Source: Anaerocolumna sp. AGMB13025
GTDB lineage: Bacteria > Bacillota > Clostridia > Lachnospirales > Lachnospiraceae
Assembly (NCBI RefSeq): GCF_029689925.1
Contig: NZ_CP121445.1
Coordinates: 2,101,001-2,165,000, forward strand
Length of the DNA stretch: 64,000 bases
Direction: 5' to 3'
Positions 53,491-61,298 of this stretch are shown piece by piece; positions within the stretch are counted from its first letter, which is position 1; each line of letters opens with the position of its first letter. A program made the position numbers and the translations under genes. The notes under the pieces are model-generated. The model had not been told where the DNA came from. It worked only from the letters and a program-made list of their open reading frames with translations, and made no database searches.

Positions 53491-54510
53491 TTGAGAACAC
53501 AGTCAAGGCCCATGCCGTTTACTGAGGAACAGATGAAACAGGTCTTTGACACGAATATGATTGATTTTGCCGTACAGAACGGCTTTCAAATTGAAAAGGG
53601 CGACCGCTACTCCGTTCATGTAAAGAACAGCGGCGGTCTTTATCTGTTCAATCACGGCAGGGGCTACTATTGCTATACAACGGAGCGTAAGGGAAACATC
53701 ATTGACTTTGTAAAGGATTATTTCGGACAGGACTTTAAGGGCGCTGTGGAAATGATTTTAGGCTGCCGTGCCTATGAGAAGATCGAGCATTATATCCCGC
53801 CCAGCGAAAAAAAGCCCAAGGGCGAACTTGTTCTGCCGCCTAAAGACAAGGATTTTAACCGTACAATTGCCTATCTGACCCAAACTCGTGGCATTGACAA
53901 GGAAATCGTTTATGCCATGATAAATGCCGGTAAGGTCTACGGAGCTAGAACAGAGATAAAGAAGGATGGGCAAACCTACTCCTTTCACAACTGTACTTTT
54001 GTAGGCTATGATGAAGCTGGTAAGCCCCGGTATTGCGCTCTGCGGGCTCCCAGCGCAGACAGCAGCTTCCGTCAGGATGTGGAGAACTCGGATAAGACCT
54101 ACGGTTTTTGTATGGAGGGAAAATCAAACCGGGTATACGCCTTTGAAGCACCTATTGATGCCATGAGCCATGCTACTCTTTGCAAACTTTATAGCATTGA
54201 CTGGCGGGAGGATCACCGGGTTGCCGAGGGCTGCTTGTCGGATAAGGCGCTGTACCGTTATCTTCAGCACCATCCCGAAATTACCGAGATTGTATTCTGC
54301 TATGATAACGATATGAACGGCAAACTGAAAGACGGTACACCCCACAATCACGGTCAGGTACAGGCGGAGCTTTCCGCAGAAACCTTTGCAGATTTGGGCT
54401 ATAAGACCATGATACAAACACCGGTCAATAAGGATTTTAATCTTGACCTCCTTGCATATAGAAAAGTATTGACACAGGAAAAGCGAATATCGGAAGAATG
54501 GGAGCGATAA
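53491..54510 (+). CDS. DUF3991/Toprim domain primase-like protein, tail EEWER
   Basis: About 339 residues. TTG 53491 is preferred (GGAGGTG 7 bp upstream); GTG 53485 overlaps that site. The N-terminal part has CHC2-like strands without zinc cysteines (LYLFNHGRGYYCYTTERKGNIIDFVK). The DUF3991 region (IAYLTQTRGIDKEIVYAM, YGARTEIKKDG) is followed by a Toprim fold with FEAPIDAMSHATL (Glu) and VFCYDNDMNGK (the DxD acids). Such proteins resemble DnaG and are thought to prime the transferred strand. It ends SEEWER-stop. Some plasmid primases (Sog, TraC) are known to be transferred to recipients, which makes this tail notable. Confidence 0.8.
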   Translation: MRTQSRPMPFTEEQMKQVFDTNMIDFAVQNGFQIEKGDRYSVHVKNSGGLYLFNHGRGYYCYTTERKGNIIDFVKDYFGQDFKGAVEMILGCRAYEKIEHYIPPSEKKPKGELVLPPKDKDFNRTIAYLTQTRGIDKEIVYAMINAGKVYGARTEIKKDGQTYSFHNCTFVGYDEAGKPRYCALRAPSADSSFRQDVENSDKTYGFCMEGKSNRVYAFEAPIDAMSHATLCKLYSIDWREDHRVAEGCLSDKALYRYLQHHPEITEIVFCYDNDMNGKLKDGTPHNHGQVQAELSAETFADLGYKTMIQTPVNKDFNLDLLAYRKVLTQEKRISEEWER

Positions 54511-54545
54511 TCAGTCAGGGAGGGCCTTGGAGAAAGGAGGCTACT

Positions 54546-54887
54546 ATGCGCCCAGTTTATATTTGTCAGCTTTCCGAGAAGGAGCAGAATGAGATACGGA
54601 AGCTGCTGGAGGGCTTGATTCTCAATGGCTGCGGCGGAGATAAGTCTGAGGTGCAGCGTTACTATGGCATGAGCTTTGAAGAGGTGGTACAGAACGGTAT
54701 GGATTCCAAGATTGTGGATTTAGACTGTCTGATGGTTTTCTACGCAGAGGAATATCAGACCTCCTGTGCGGCTGAACAGTTTCGTCTGGCTGATGCTGCT
54801 GTGATCTCCCGTATTCTCAGGGAAGCAAGAAAGCATGAAACAGATAATCCATTTATTCCATGTCAGGAAGATGAATGGGAACGGTAG
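54546..54887 (+). CDS. Conserved ICE protein, tail DEWER
   Basis: 113 residues; AAAGGAGG lies about 7 bp before ATG 54546. Motifs: LSEKEQNEIRKLLEGLILNGCGGD, then an acidic helical middle, LADAAVISRILREARK, and the final CQEDEWER-stop. No known domain is recognised. It is the last gene before a structured non-coding region, so its tail cannot be explained by overlap with a following ribosome site. Confidence 0.65.
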   Translation: MRPVYICQLSEKEQNEIRKLLEGLILNGCGGDKSEVQRYYGMSFEEVVQNGMDSKIVDLDCLMVFYAEEYQTSCAAEQFRLADAAVISRILREARKHETDNPFIPCQEDEWER

Positions 54888-54930
54888 TATAGACTTTTGT
54901 TTTCGCTTTTTCAGTAAGCGGAGCGACTAC

Positions 54931-55087
54931 GCCCCTGTCGGGAAACGGCAGGGGCTACTTAATGCCAAAATCTCAGATTTTGGAGTTAAGGCAGGAATAG
55001 GCGGGTTCCACCCGCCAAGAAAACAGCTTACAGGCAAAGCCTGTAACGGGGTTCCCCATCATATAGAGGTGTTCTAAACGGAACACC
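54931..55087. other. Cluster of five hairpins, candidate oriT or structured leader
   Basis: In 157 bp without a gene: GCCCCTG/CAGGGGC (54931-54955), CCAAAATCT/AGATTTTGG (54965-54983), GGCGGGT/ACCCGCC (55000-55016), TTACAGGC/GCCTGTAA (55028-55046), and GGTGTTC/GAACACC (55068-55087). A small GGGG/CCCC stem lies between the last two. Transfer origins often look like this and sit before an accessory DNA-binding gene, as here. No nick sequence is recognised. Confidence 0.5.
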
Positions 55088-55104
55088 GTGGAAAGGAGGC
55101 TGCT

Positions 55105-55575
55105 ATGCCTGAAAAAAGCCTGAAACGCTCTATTAATTTTTCACCGGAAACCTTAAAGACACTGGACACTCTTGCTGCTAAGAACGACACAACTACTTCG
55201 GAGCTGGTACGTCAATTTGTGGAGAAAGGACTTTCCGTGGAGGGATACCGACAGGATATTGATTTTATAGCCAGTATTATCCGGCAAGAGCTAATGGCAA
55301 TTTACCACATTGAGGACATCAAAGCAGTTGTAGAGCAGCAGACAAACCGTATTGCGAAAATGCACATGAAATCTGGTAAGATTGACGCTGCCGCCTTTTT
55401 CCTACTCATTAAAGTTTTAATCAACATCGCTCATGAGGGCACAGAAGATCAGTTTGACCAAATGCTGAATGAGGCTGTGACGCTGGGTGTGGACTATATG
55501 CAGAAAAAAGACTTTCAAATCAATAGCTTTTTGCAGGACACGGACAATCTACGCCGCCTTGCAGATAAGTTGTAA
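55105..55575 (+). CDS. Ribbon-helix-helix accessory protein
   Basis: 156 residues; AAAGGAGG precedes ATG 55105. Residues 1-50 (KRSINFSPETLKTLDTLAAKN, TTSELVRQFVEKGL) form a CopG/Arc-like ribbon-helix-helix, a DNA-binding fold used by relaxosome accessory proteins. The rest is helical (AVVEQQTNRIAKMHMKSGK, FFLLIKVLINIAHEG), probably for oligomerisation. Its place directly after a hairpin cluster and upstream of the relaxase gene suggests it binds oriT, inferred from context. Confidence 0.7.
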   Translation: MPEKSLKRSINFSPETLKTLDTLAAKNDTTTSELVRQFVEKGLSVEGYRQDIDFIASIIRQELMAIYHIEDIKAVVEQQTNRIAKMHMKSGKIDAAAFFLLIKVLINIAHEGTEDQFDQMLNEAVTLGVDYMQKKDFQINSFLQDTDNLRRLADKL

Positions 55576-55591
55576 CGGAGAGGGGTTGCTA

Positions 55592-55797
55592 ATGCTTGAA
55601 AAGGATACAAAGCAGTTAGAGGAACTGCTGTACAAAATCCTCTCGGCTGGAAATGTCCACCGGAAATTGATGGGGGATATATTGACGCATGCGGTATTCG
55701 GTCACTGATAGAAAAGCCCTACCGCTTGCAAATAAACAATGAGATCGACCGCAGGCTGAAAGCACTGCATGAAATCGCAGAGTCCCTGCGGTTGTGA
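55592..55797 (+). pseudogene. Small ICE gene with a single-base frameshift
   Basis: ATG 55592 opens MLEKDTKQLEELLYKILSAG; the frame stops at TGA 55706-55708. One extra G in the run at 55672-55676 would continue as GGYIDACGIRSLIEKPYRLQ and EIDRRLKALHEIAESLRL to TGA 55797, a sensible product of about 68 residues. Hence a one-base deletion or a sequence error. Function is unknown. Confidence 0.6.
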
Positions 55798-55860
55798 GAC
55801 TGCCGGGGCGAATATATTTCGTCCATTACTTATCTGACAGGAATTTCTAAGTAAACCCAG

Positions 55861-56022
55861 CTTGCGTTTGGACGGCGGCATGGACTGGAGCAGATGCTGG
55901 AAGCGCCCAAGGCCATAGAAGCTACCGAACGCCAGACAAAACGGCTTATGCTGGTGGCTGAATTTATAGCACTTTACCTTTCCTTCAGTGGGGATGCCGT
56001 TTCAAAGCAGGAAACTAATTAA
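55861..56022 (+). pseudogene. Remnant of another small ICE gene
   Basis: An open stretch reads RRHGLEQMLEAPKAIEATER and ends KQETN-stop, with no start or ribosome site. It loosely resembles the C-terminal half of the ribbon-helix-helix protein (AVVEQQTNRIAK). Probably a decayed fragment; low certainty. Confidence 0.35.
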
Positions 56023-56065
56023 GTGGGCACCTGTAAAGTGTGGGCAGAAAGAAAGGAGTAGTTTC

Positions 56066-57106
56066 ATGAATTTGATGAATTATCAGGAATTTTTAGATGA
56101 AGTGAGTAAACAAGTGAAAGATTATTTTCCAAAAGAATATCAGAATGCCAAGGTGGAACTGAATCATATCGTAAAAAACAATGATCAAGAGTTGGATGGG
56201 CTTATCATAAGACGTGAGCAGGACACAGTAGTGCCACAGATTTATCTTAACGGATATTTTGAGCTATACGAAAACGGTGTCAGCTTGTCAGAAATATTGA
56301 TGGGTATCTACGCAAGTTACTTTCAGAATGCAGTCCGGTCCTTTGAAAATCTACCTGAGAATGTATCAGACTACGAGCAAATCAAAGATCGGATTGTGCT
56401 TCAACTGGTCAATCAGGATATGAATCAAGCCTTGCTGGAGGAGGTCCCCGGCAGAGAAATTCCAGATACAGATTTAGCCGCTATCTTTAAAATTCCGCTC
56501 TTTACTGACGAACGTGGGACAGCCACCATACGAGTGACCAAGGAAATGATGGAACAATGGGGGCAGGATCAGGAAACGGTATATCAGGATGCCCTTGCCA
56601 ACACGGAGCGGGAAAATCCGGCGCAGCTCACAACATTAAGTGCCATGATGGGCGAATTATTTGGACTTCCTATTTTTCAGAATGAAGTGAAGTGGGAAAA
56701 GCCGGAAACCTGTAAAATGGAGCCGTATGAGCAATATGTACTCACCAATCCAGATAAAATGTTTGGGTCTGCTACCTTGCTGTATCCAGAGGTGTTGCAG
56801 CAGCTTTCCGATAATATGCAGTCCAATCTTTTTATTCTACCCAGCAGCATTCATGAGCTGATTTTGATGAGAGATACCGGGGAATTGAATGCAGTAGAGC
56901 TTCAGTCTATGGTCATGGGCGTAAATCAGGAAGCTGTACCAATAGAAGATCGCTTGTCAAATGAAGTCTATTACTATAACGGAAAGAAACATACCTTTTC
57001 CATGGCAACTACGAGGGAGGAAACTGCCGAATTGTTGAAAAGCTTGCAGGAATCAGTGGACTTCACGGCACAGGAGAACGAGCCTAATATGGAACAGGAG
57101 TTATAA
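56066..57106 (+). CDS. DUF5688-family protein
   Basis: 346 residues; AAAGGAG lies 9 bp before ATG 56066, so an upstream in-frame start is not used. Motifs: YQEFLDEVSKQVKDYFP, GLIIRREQDTVVPQIYLNGY, GSATLLYPEVLQQLSDNM, and LPSSIHELILM are characteristic of DUF5688 proteins, common on Firmicute ICEs, with unknown function. It is soluble. It ends NMEQEL, without the shared tail. Confidence 0.75.
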   Translation: MNLMNYQEFLDEVSKQVKDYFPKEYQNAKVELNHIVKNNDQELDGLIIRREQDTVVPQIYLNGYFELYENGVSLSEILMGIYASYFQNAVRSFENLPENVSDYEQIKDRIVLQLVNQDMNQALLEEVPGREIPDTDLAAIFKIPLFTDERGTATIRVTKEMMEQWGQDQETVYQDALANTERENPAQLTTLSAMMGELFGLPIFQNEVKWEKPETCKMEPYEQYVLTNPDKMFGSATLLYPEVLQQLSDNMQSNLFILPSSIHELILMRDTGELNAVELQSMVMGVNQEAVPIEDRLSNEVYYYNGKKHTFSMATTREETAELLKSLQESVDFTAQENEPNMEQEL

Positions 57107-57186
57107 AAAAGCCGTTTTCCATAAATGCCAATTCAAAGCGATTTTATCAGCTTCTATTACGAAGCGGAACAGGAGTATTAAAACCC

Positions 57187-57545
57187 ATGACACAAGCAGA
57201 CAGATATATGAAACTGGCCGCATTGACTAAGAGGACGGATACCATAGATTCATCATATCATGCGGCTTTTTATCTGCTGTCCCATGACCCGGAGTTGTTT
57301 GAAACGACCACCCGATATGTTACGGTGGACGGCATCGGCTTTACCGGGCTGAAACGGGCAACCCGTGATTATGACGAGCGCACACGACAGGTTGTGGACA
57401 TTGCCCACAGCCTATTTTCGTGGAACAGCAAATGCAACGCTATCCTTTTGATATTTCAAGGCGGGGCTATCCTTACATGAAACTGGTGTGCAATGCCTTT
57501 TATATTGCTGCCGGAGAGGTTCAGGTGGTGCTTATGCAGGGGTAA
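57187..57545 (+). pseudogene. DUF6075-like protein, frameshifted near 57443
   Basis: Starts at ATG 57187: AALTKRTDTIDSSYHAAFYLLSHDPELFE and DGIGFTGLKRATRDYDER fit a DUF6075-like protein. The frame drifts after SLFSWNSKCNA into ILLIFQGG and stops at 57480. Reading on in another frame gives PFDISRRGYPYMKLVCNAFY and ends VQVVLMQG-stop at 57545, which restores the expected C-terminus. One base is missing near 57443. Family name is from memory and moderate. Confidence 0.65.
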
Positions 57546-57560
57546 GACAGAGAGGCAAAA

Positions 57561-58187
57561 ATGGCTTTGGACGGTTCCCATTATCAGAGAACCAAGCGTG
57601 TTTACCGGCAGTTTGAGCAGCTTCAAAGCGCCATGGCTGCGGATATGGGGCACAGGACGAGGCCACAGAGCCGGAAAGGTAAGGTGATTTTTATGATTAC
57701 AGGAGTAATCCTTTATGAGAACGGTACGTTGGTGGTGGAGTTTCCTTGCAAGGCGTATGATCTGGCTTCGAATTTAGGCAGCATCGGTGTTCGCACTCCC
57801 GCATCAGAGCTTTCGGCTTACGGCACGGAACAGATTGAAGTGAAGCTGGCTGCCAATGAACCGGTTGGCGAGCTGATCCTGTCAAAGCTCCGGGACGGTG
57901 ATACCTTGTCCGGCGTGAATTTGGCCTGTCAGGAAGTGAACCGGGTTTGCCCCTTTGGGTATGAGGAATTTTTGGATATGCTGGGGGAAAGACCACAGGA
58001 GCCATACAACCGCTATGCGTTTTATAAATCCTTTGAAACTCTGCCGTCCAGCACAGCGGAGGGCGTGAAATTCATTCTGGAGGAAACAAGGCGATACCGC
58101 ACAACCATGGAGAATTACGCCCTTGTGTGCAAAGCTGCCGAGGACGAGGAATACAGCCAGCCGGGGGACGAGGACTTAGAACGGTAG
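57561..58187 (+). CDS. Conserved ICE protein, tail EDLER; possible fusion of two short frames
   Basis: 208 residues from ATG 57561, which has GAGAGG 6 bp upstream. An internal ATG at 57693 (MITGVILYENGTLVVEF) has its own AAGGTGA and looks like the natural start of a 164-residue protein. The preceding 44 residues (MALDGSHYQRTKRVYRQF) look like a separate small protein: one extra G near 57680 would give a stop at AAGGGTAA. The main part contains LGSIGVRTPASELSAYG and CPFGYEEFLDMLGERP, which match no family I know. It ends GDEDLER-stop, one of the six shared-tail proteins. Confidence 0.6.
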   Translation: MALDGSHYQRTKRVYRQFEQLQSAMAADMGHRTRPQSRKGKVIFMITGVILYENGTLVVEFPCKAYDLASNLGSIGVRTPASELSAYGTEQIEVKLAANEPVGELILSKLRDGDTLSGVNLACQEVNRVCPFGYEEFLDMLGERPQEPYNRYAFYKSFETLPSSTAEGVKFILEETRRYRTTMENYALVCKAAEDEEYSQPGDEDLER

Positions 58188-58221
58188 CTCATTCGGATGG
58201 AGGTGATTCCTTATTTCCAGC

Positions 58222-59433
58222 TTGGTCTATAAGCAACGGTTCAAAAATCCTAACTATAAAAGTACGGCGGGCAAAAATTACGCCCATGTGCGCTATATTG
58301 CCACCCGCCCAAGAGTCGCAAAAAATGAGGGCATGGCCCATGGCTTGTTTGGAAAGCTTACGCCTGGTCCTATCACCGAGTTTGAGGACTGGCGGGATGT
58401 GGCAAGGCTGGTGTATGCGGGTTCCAAGAAGCATATTACCATGTACCGCAGTATCATTTCCTTTGATGAGGAAACAGCCGCCGAACTTAATCTGACGGAT
58501 CAGAAAGCGTGGCAGCGCTACATTGAAAACCACATGATGACCATTGCCGAGAAAAACAATATCCGACGTGAGCATTTGCAGTGGGCATGTGCGCTGCACA
58601 AGGAAAAGCACCACCCCCATATCCATGTAGTGTTTTGGGATACCTCGTCACAGGTCAAAAATCCCTTTACCCCTCCCGCTGTTCCAAACGCAATCCGCAG
58701 ACAGCTCATTAAGGATACTTTTGCCGATAAAATCCGAGCCTTTGGCGAGCAGAAAAATATAGCCGCCGCCGATATGCGGATAATCAGCAATGAGTTGGTG
58801 GACGAATTTGAACAGCATTTGCGCAGGCTTCATAAAAACCAATATAAGCGGCTGCGGGAGGATTATGACGAGGATCATGAACTTTCCGGCAGCTTTGATT
58901 TTGATGATGAGATTTTGAATGAAACCGCCGACCGGGTATTCAAAATCAAGTCGGCTTTGCCGCCCACCGGCAGGATTGCATATCAGCTTTTGCCCCCTGA
59001 AATCAAAGAACAGGTAGACCAACTGGTTCTATATCTTCTGAAAAGTACCCCTGCTCTCAGGGAGCAGAAAGAAAGCTACATTGACAGCAAGATAAAGATG
59101 GCGCTGCTGTATGGCGGCAGTGAGGATTACTTTGAAAAACAGAGGGAACGCTTTGCCGGGGAAGCGGATAAGATTATCGCAAACCGGATTTTGGGCATGG
59201 TAAAGGCTCTGAACCGCATGGATTCCGAACTGTGCCGTGAGCAGTACCAAAGCGCCCGCCGGGTCTATTATGCTGAGCGTATGCTGATGGAAGCCTTGGA
59301 TATGCTCTCCGCTTTAAGCCGCGACAGTGACCGGCGCTTTGAGGATTGGCAGAAGCTCCACCACGGGAATTTATCGAAAGAAGCCAAAAAGGAACTGTTT
59401 TTGAAATATCAGGATAAGGGCTATGAACATTAA
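58222..59433 (+). CDS. MobP-type relaxase (MobP3-like)
   Basis: About 403 residues. The histidine triad is HHPHIHVVFWD near residue 130, used to hold the metal at the nicking site. Residues near the N-terminus (YKQRFKNPNYKSTAGKNYAHVRYIATRP) and the ITMYRSIISF strand fit Firmicute MobP2/MobP3 relaxases. It would nick one strand at oriT and stay attached to its 5' end during transfer. The start is uncertain: GGAGGT (58199-58204) is 17 bp from TTG 58222 but 8 bp from an ATT at 58213, so a start codon may have mutated. Confidence 0.8.
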   Translation: MVYKQRFKNPNYKSTAGKNYAHVRYIATRPRVAKNEGMAHGLFGKLTPGPITEFEDWRDVARLVYAGSKKHITMYRSIISFDEETAAELNLTDQKAWQRYIENHMMTIAEKNNIRREHLQWACALHKEKHHPHIHVVFWDTSSQVKNPFTPPAVPNAIRRQLIKDTFADKIRAFGEQKNIAAADMRIISNELVDEFEQHLRRLHKNQYKRLREDYDEDHELSGSFDFDDEILNETADRVFKIKSALPPTGRIAYQLLPPEIKEQVDQLVLYLLKSTPALREQKESYIDSKIKMALLYGGSEDYFEKQRERFAGEADKIIANRILGMVKALNRMDSELCREQYQSARRVYYAERMLMEALDMLSALSRDSDRRFEDWQKLHHGNLSKEAKKELFLKYQDKGYEH

Positions 59434-59453
59434 CCATCAGGGAGGAAAATGGA

Positions 59454-60125
59454 TTGAAAACAAAAAAAGAATTTTTTGACGATTTTTTCATCCGGCTGAC
59501 CGATAACGGCTTTCGGGTGGAACGTATCATGGAAAGCGACATTGCCGCTGAGGTGTATGACGAAAGCTCCCTTTTCTGTGTGATTACTCAGGACGGGGAG
59601 CTTGTTTTTGAAAAATATGAAAGCGGCAAAGCAAGAGCTTTGGAGCAGGCCGGTGAGGAAGCCCGCGCCGCGCTGGCCTGCTGTACACAGGCTCCCTTTG
59701 TGGATATGGAGCGGATGGAGCCTGTTTTGCTGACAGGAGGCTCCTACATCAAGGTGTTTGAAAGCGCCGGAACTGTTCTGCTCTGCCGCCGTACCGGATT
59801 ATTCGGATATGAGTTTGTCACCTGTCAGAAAGCATTTCCAAAGCACAACAGCCGGAAATATTACCGGGAGCTGCTGTTCTATGATCCGGCGCAGGCGCAG
59901 GACAGCTTTATGGAGCGCAGCGGCCTGAAAATGGCTCCGGCTCTCACCTTTTCCCATGATGAGCTGCGTGTGCTGGTATCCTGCTGCGCAAGATGCGTCA
60001 TGCTGGACAACGAACTGGACAGCGGCAACGAAAGCCGTATCCGGGCGTTAATGGCAAGGATTGAAGAAAGCCTGCCGTCCCAGCCCGAACTTTCCCCAAG
60101 AAATTATTTTCAGAATGAAATGTAA
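59454..60125 (+). CDS. Conserved ICE protein, paralog family member B
   Basis: 223 residues from TTG 59454, GGAGG about 8 bp upstream; the nearby ATG 59449 is followed by a stop. N-terminal KTKKEFFDDFFIRLTDNGF, then strands VYDESSLFCVITQDGELVF. The C-terminal part FYDPAQAQDSFMERSGL, FSHDELRVLVSCC and MARIEESLP parallels the genes at 46358 and 60138. It is adjacent to the next paralog, so this pair is a tandem duplication. Function is unknown. Confidence 0.65.
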   Translation: MKTKKEFFDDFFIRLTDNGFRVERIMESDIAAEVYDESSLFCVITQDGELVFEKYESGKARALEQAGEEARAALACCTQAPFVDMERMEPVLLTGGSYIKVFESAGTVLLCRRTGLFGYEFVTCQKAFPKHNSRKYYRELLFYDPAQAQDSFMERSGLKMAPALTFSHDELRVLVSCCARCVMLDNELDSGNESRIRALMARIEESLPSQPELSPRNYFQNEM

Positions 60126-60137
60126 AGGAGTGTGCCT

Positions 60138-60821
60138 ATGAAAACCAAAACAGAGTTTTATCAGAGCTATTTTGAAGCGCTGCAAAAGAAAGGCTTTACC
60201 GTCCAGCCCTCCACCTCTCCCGATTATGTGGCGGATATTTACCACAAGGATAAGCTAATCGCCTTTTTTACAAAGAATGATACGATCATGAAAAATCCCT
60301 TTGTGGAGGTACAGGATAAGCTGATGGACAGGGTTCAGACCCTTGCCAAAACTACGGCGGTCGCCTGCGGAATCTGCTCTGATAAGCCTTACGATGAGGA
60401 AACTGCTGTAAAGCTGCCGAACAATCTATACAAAATAAACGAGCATAACGGTGTGGTGCTGGCCTGCAAGCACCATCCGCTGTTTGAGTATGTACTTTGC
60501 ACCTATCGCAATGATGAGAACAAAAATCCCATCCAGCGGCAGTATTTTTACAATAAGGACGCCGCCTTTGAGAGCTTTGCTACCCGAAGCGGCCTGATTG
60601 ATGAAAAACGGCTGTTTTCCGAAACGGATTTGAAGATTATTCATGCAGGTCTTATAAAGATGCGTACCATTGACAGCGATCTGACGCAGGACGACCTTAA
60701 TTCCGTGGAACGGCTGGTGGATAAAATTGAAGATATTATCCCGGAATTGCAGAAAAAAGAAAAGGCCCTTGATTTTTCATGGCTCTTTAATAACATGGAG
60801 CGCGGCATTGAACGGGAATAA
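60138..60821 (+). CDS. Conserved ICE protein, paralog family member C
   Basis: 227 residues; AAGGAG is 7 bp before ATG 60138. N-terminal KTKTEFYQSYFEALQKKGFTV matches the start of the preceding protein. The C-terminal part YNKDAAFESFATRSGLIDEKRLFSETDL and LVDKIEDIIP is the shared module. It ends NMERGIERE. Function is unknown; no catalytic motif. Confidence 0.65.
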   Translation: MKTKTEFYQSYFEALQKKGFTVQPSTSPDYVADIYHKDKLIAFFTKNDTIMKNPFVEVQDKLMDRVQTLAKTTAVACGICSDKPYDEETAVKLPNNLYKINEHNGVVLACKHHPLFEYVLCTYRNDENKNPIQRQYFYNKDAAFESFATRSGLIDEKRLFSETDLKIIHAGLIKMRTIDSDLTQDDLNSVERLVDKIEDIIPELQKKEKALDFSWLFNNMERGIERE

Positions 60822-60824
60822 AAA

Positions 60825-60846
60825 ACTGCCGCAAAAGGGCGGCAGT
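60825..60846. terminator. Bidirectional terminator between convergent ICE genes
   Basis: ACTGCCGC (60825-60832) pairs with GCGGCAGT (60839-60846), preceded by AAAAA and lying between the converging paralog C and XRE genes. Confidence 0.75.
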
Positions 60847-60848
60847 GG

Positions 60849-61157
60849 TTACTTGACCATCAGCTTTACCATGTGAAGCACCGCCGCGGCCTTTTCTTCG
60901 TTTAACACACGGTAATTTTCCACAAGCTCTCTTTCATCAGCGCTGGGATACATCACTTCACTACTGTCGTTGAAAAACTCCGCAAGTGTAGTGCCAAGAC
61001 GGGTAAGCAGTTTTTCCAGTATCAAAACGGATGGCTGACTTTCCCCTTTTTCAACTCTGCGGATATAATTTTGCGATATATCAGTATCTTTAGAGAGCTT
61101 ATAAACACTGATCTCCTTTTGTGTTCGGAGATTCTTAAACTTTTGTGGCAAATCCAT
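60849..61157 (-). CDS. XRE-family transcriptional regulator
   Basis: 102 residues; GGAGG is 8 bp before ATG 61157 on the minus strand; longer frames lack a ribosome site. It has a classical Cro/CI helix-turn-helix: LRTQKEISVYKLSKDTDISQNYIRRVEKGE. The C-terminal part is a short helical dimerisation region. It is the only minus-strand ICE gene in the window and is divergent from the next operon, so it probably controls that promoter region. Confidence 0.85.
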   Translation of the reverse strand: MDLPQKFKNLRTQKEISVYKLSKDTDISQNYIRRVEKGESQPSVLILEKLLTRLGTTLAEFFNDSSEVMYPSADERELVENYRVLNEEKAAAVLHMVKLMVK

Positions 61158-61215
61158 TGTTATCCTCCTTCCTGTACTTCTATTATTATGGTGCATAACA
61201 CAACAAAATATAAGA

Positions 61216-61230
61216 CAACAATATTTGTTG
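61216..61230. promoter_or_regulatory. Palindrome in the divergent XRE promoter region
   Basis: CAACA-ATATT-TGTTG (61216-61230) lies between the XRE gene and the divergent operon, with further CAACA/TGTTG half-sites near 61200. It suits a dimeric helix-turn-helix repressor such as the neighbouring XRE protein. Confidence 0.5.
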
Positions 61231-61298
61231 ATTATACGGATATATAGTTGTATTATGTACAGGTAAGACCCTATTCTTAAAGATTGGAGAGTGATATT

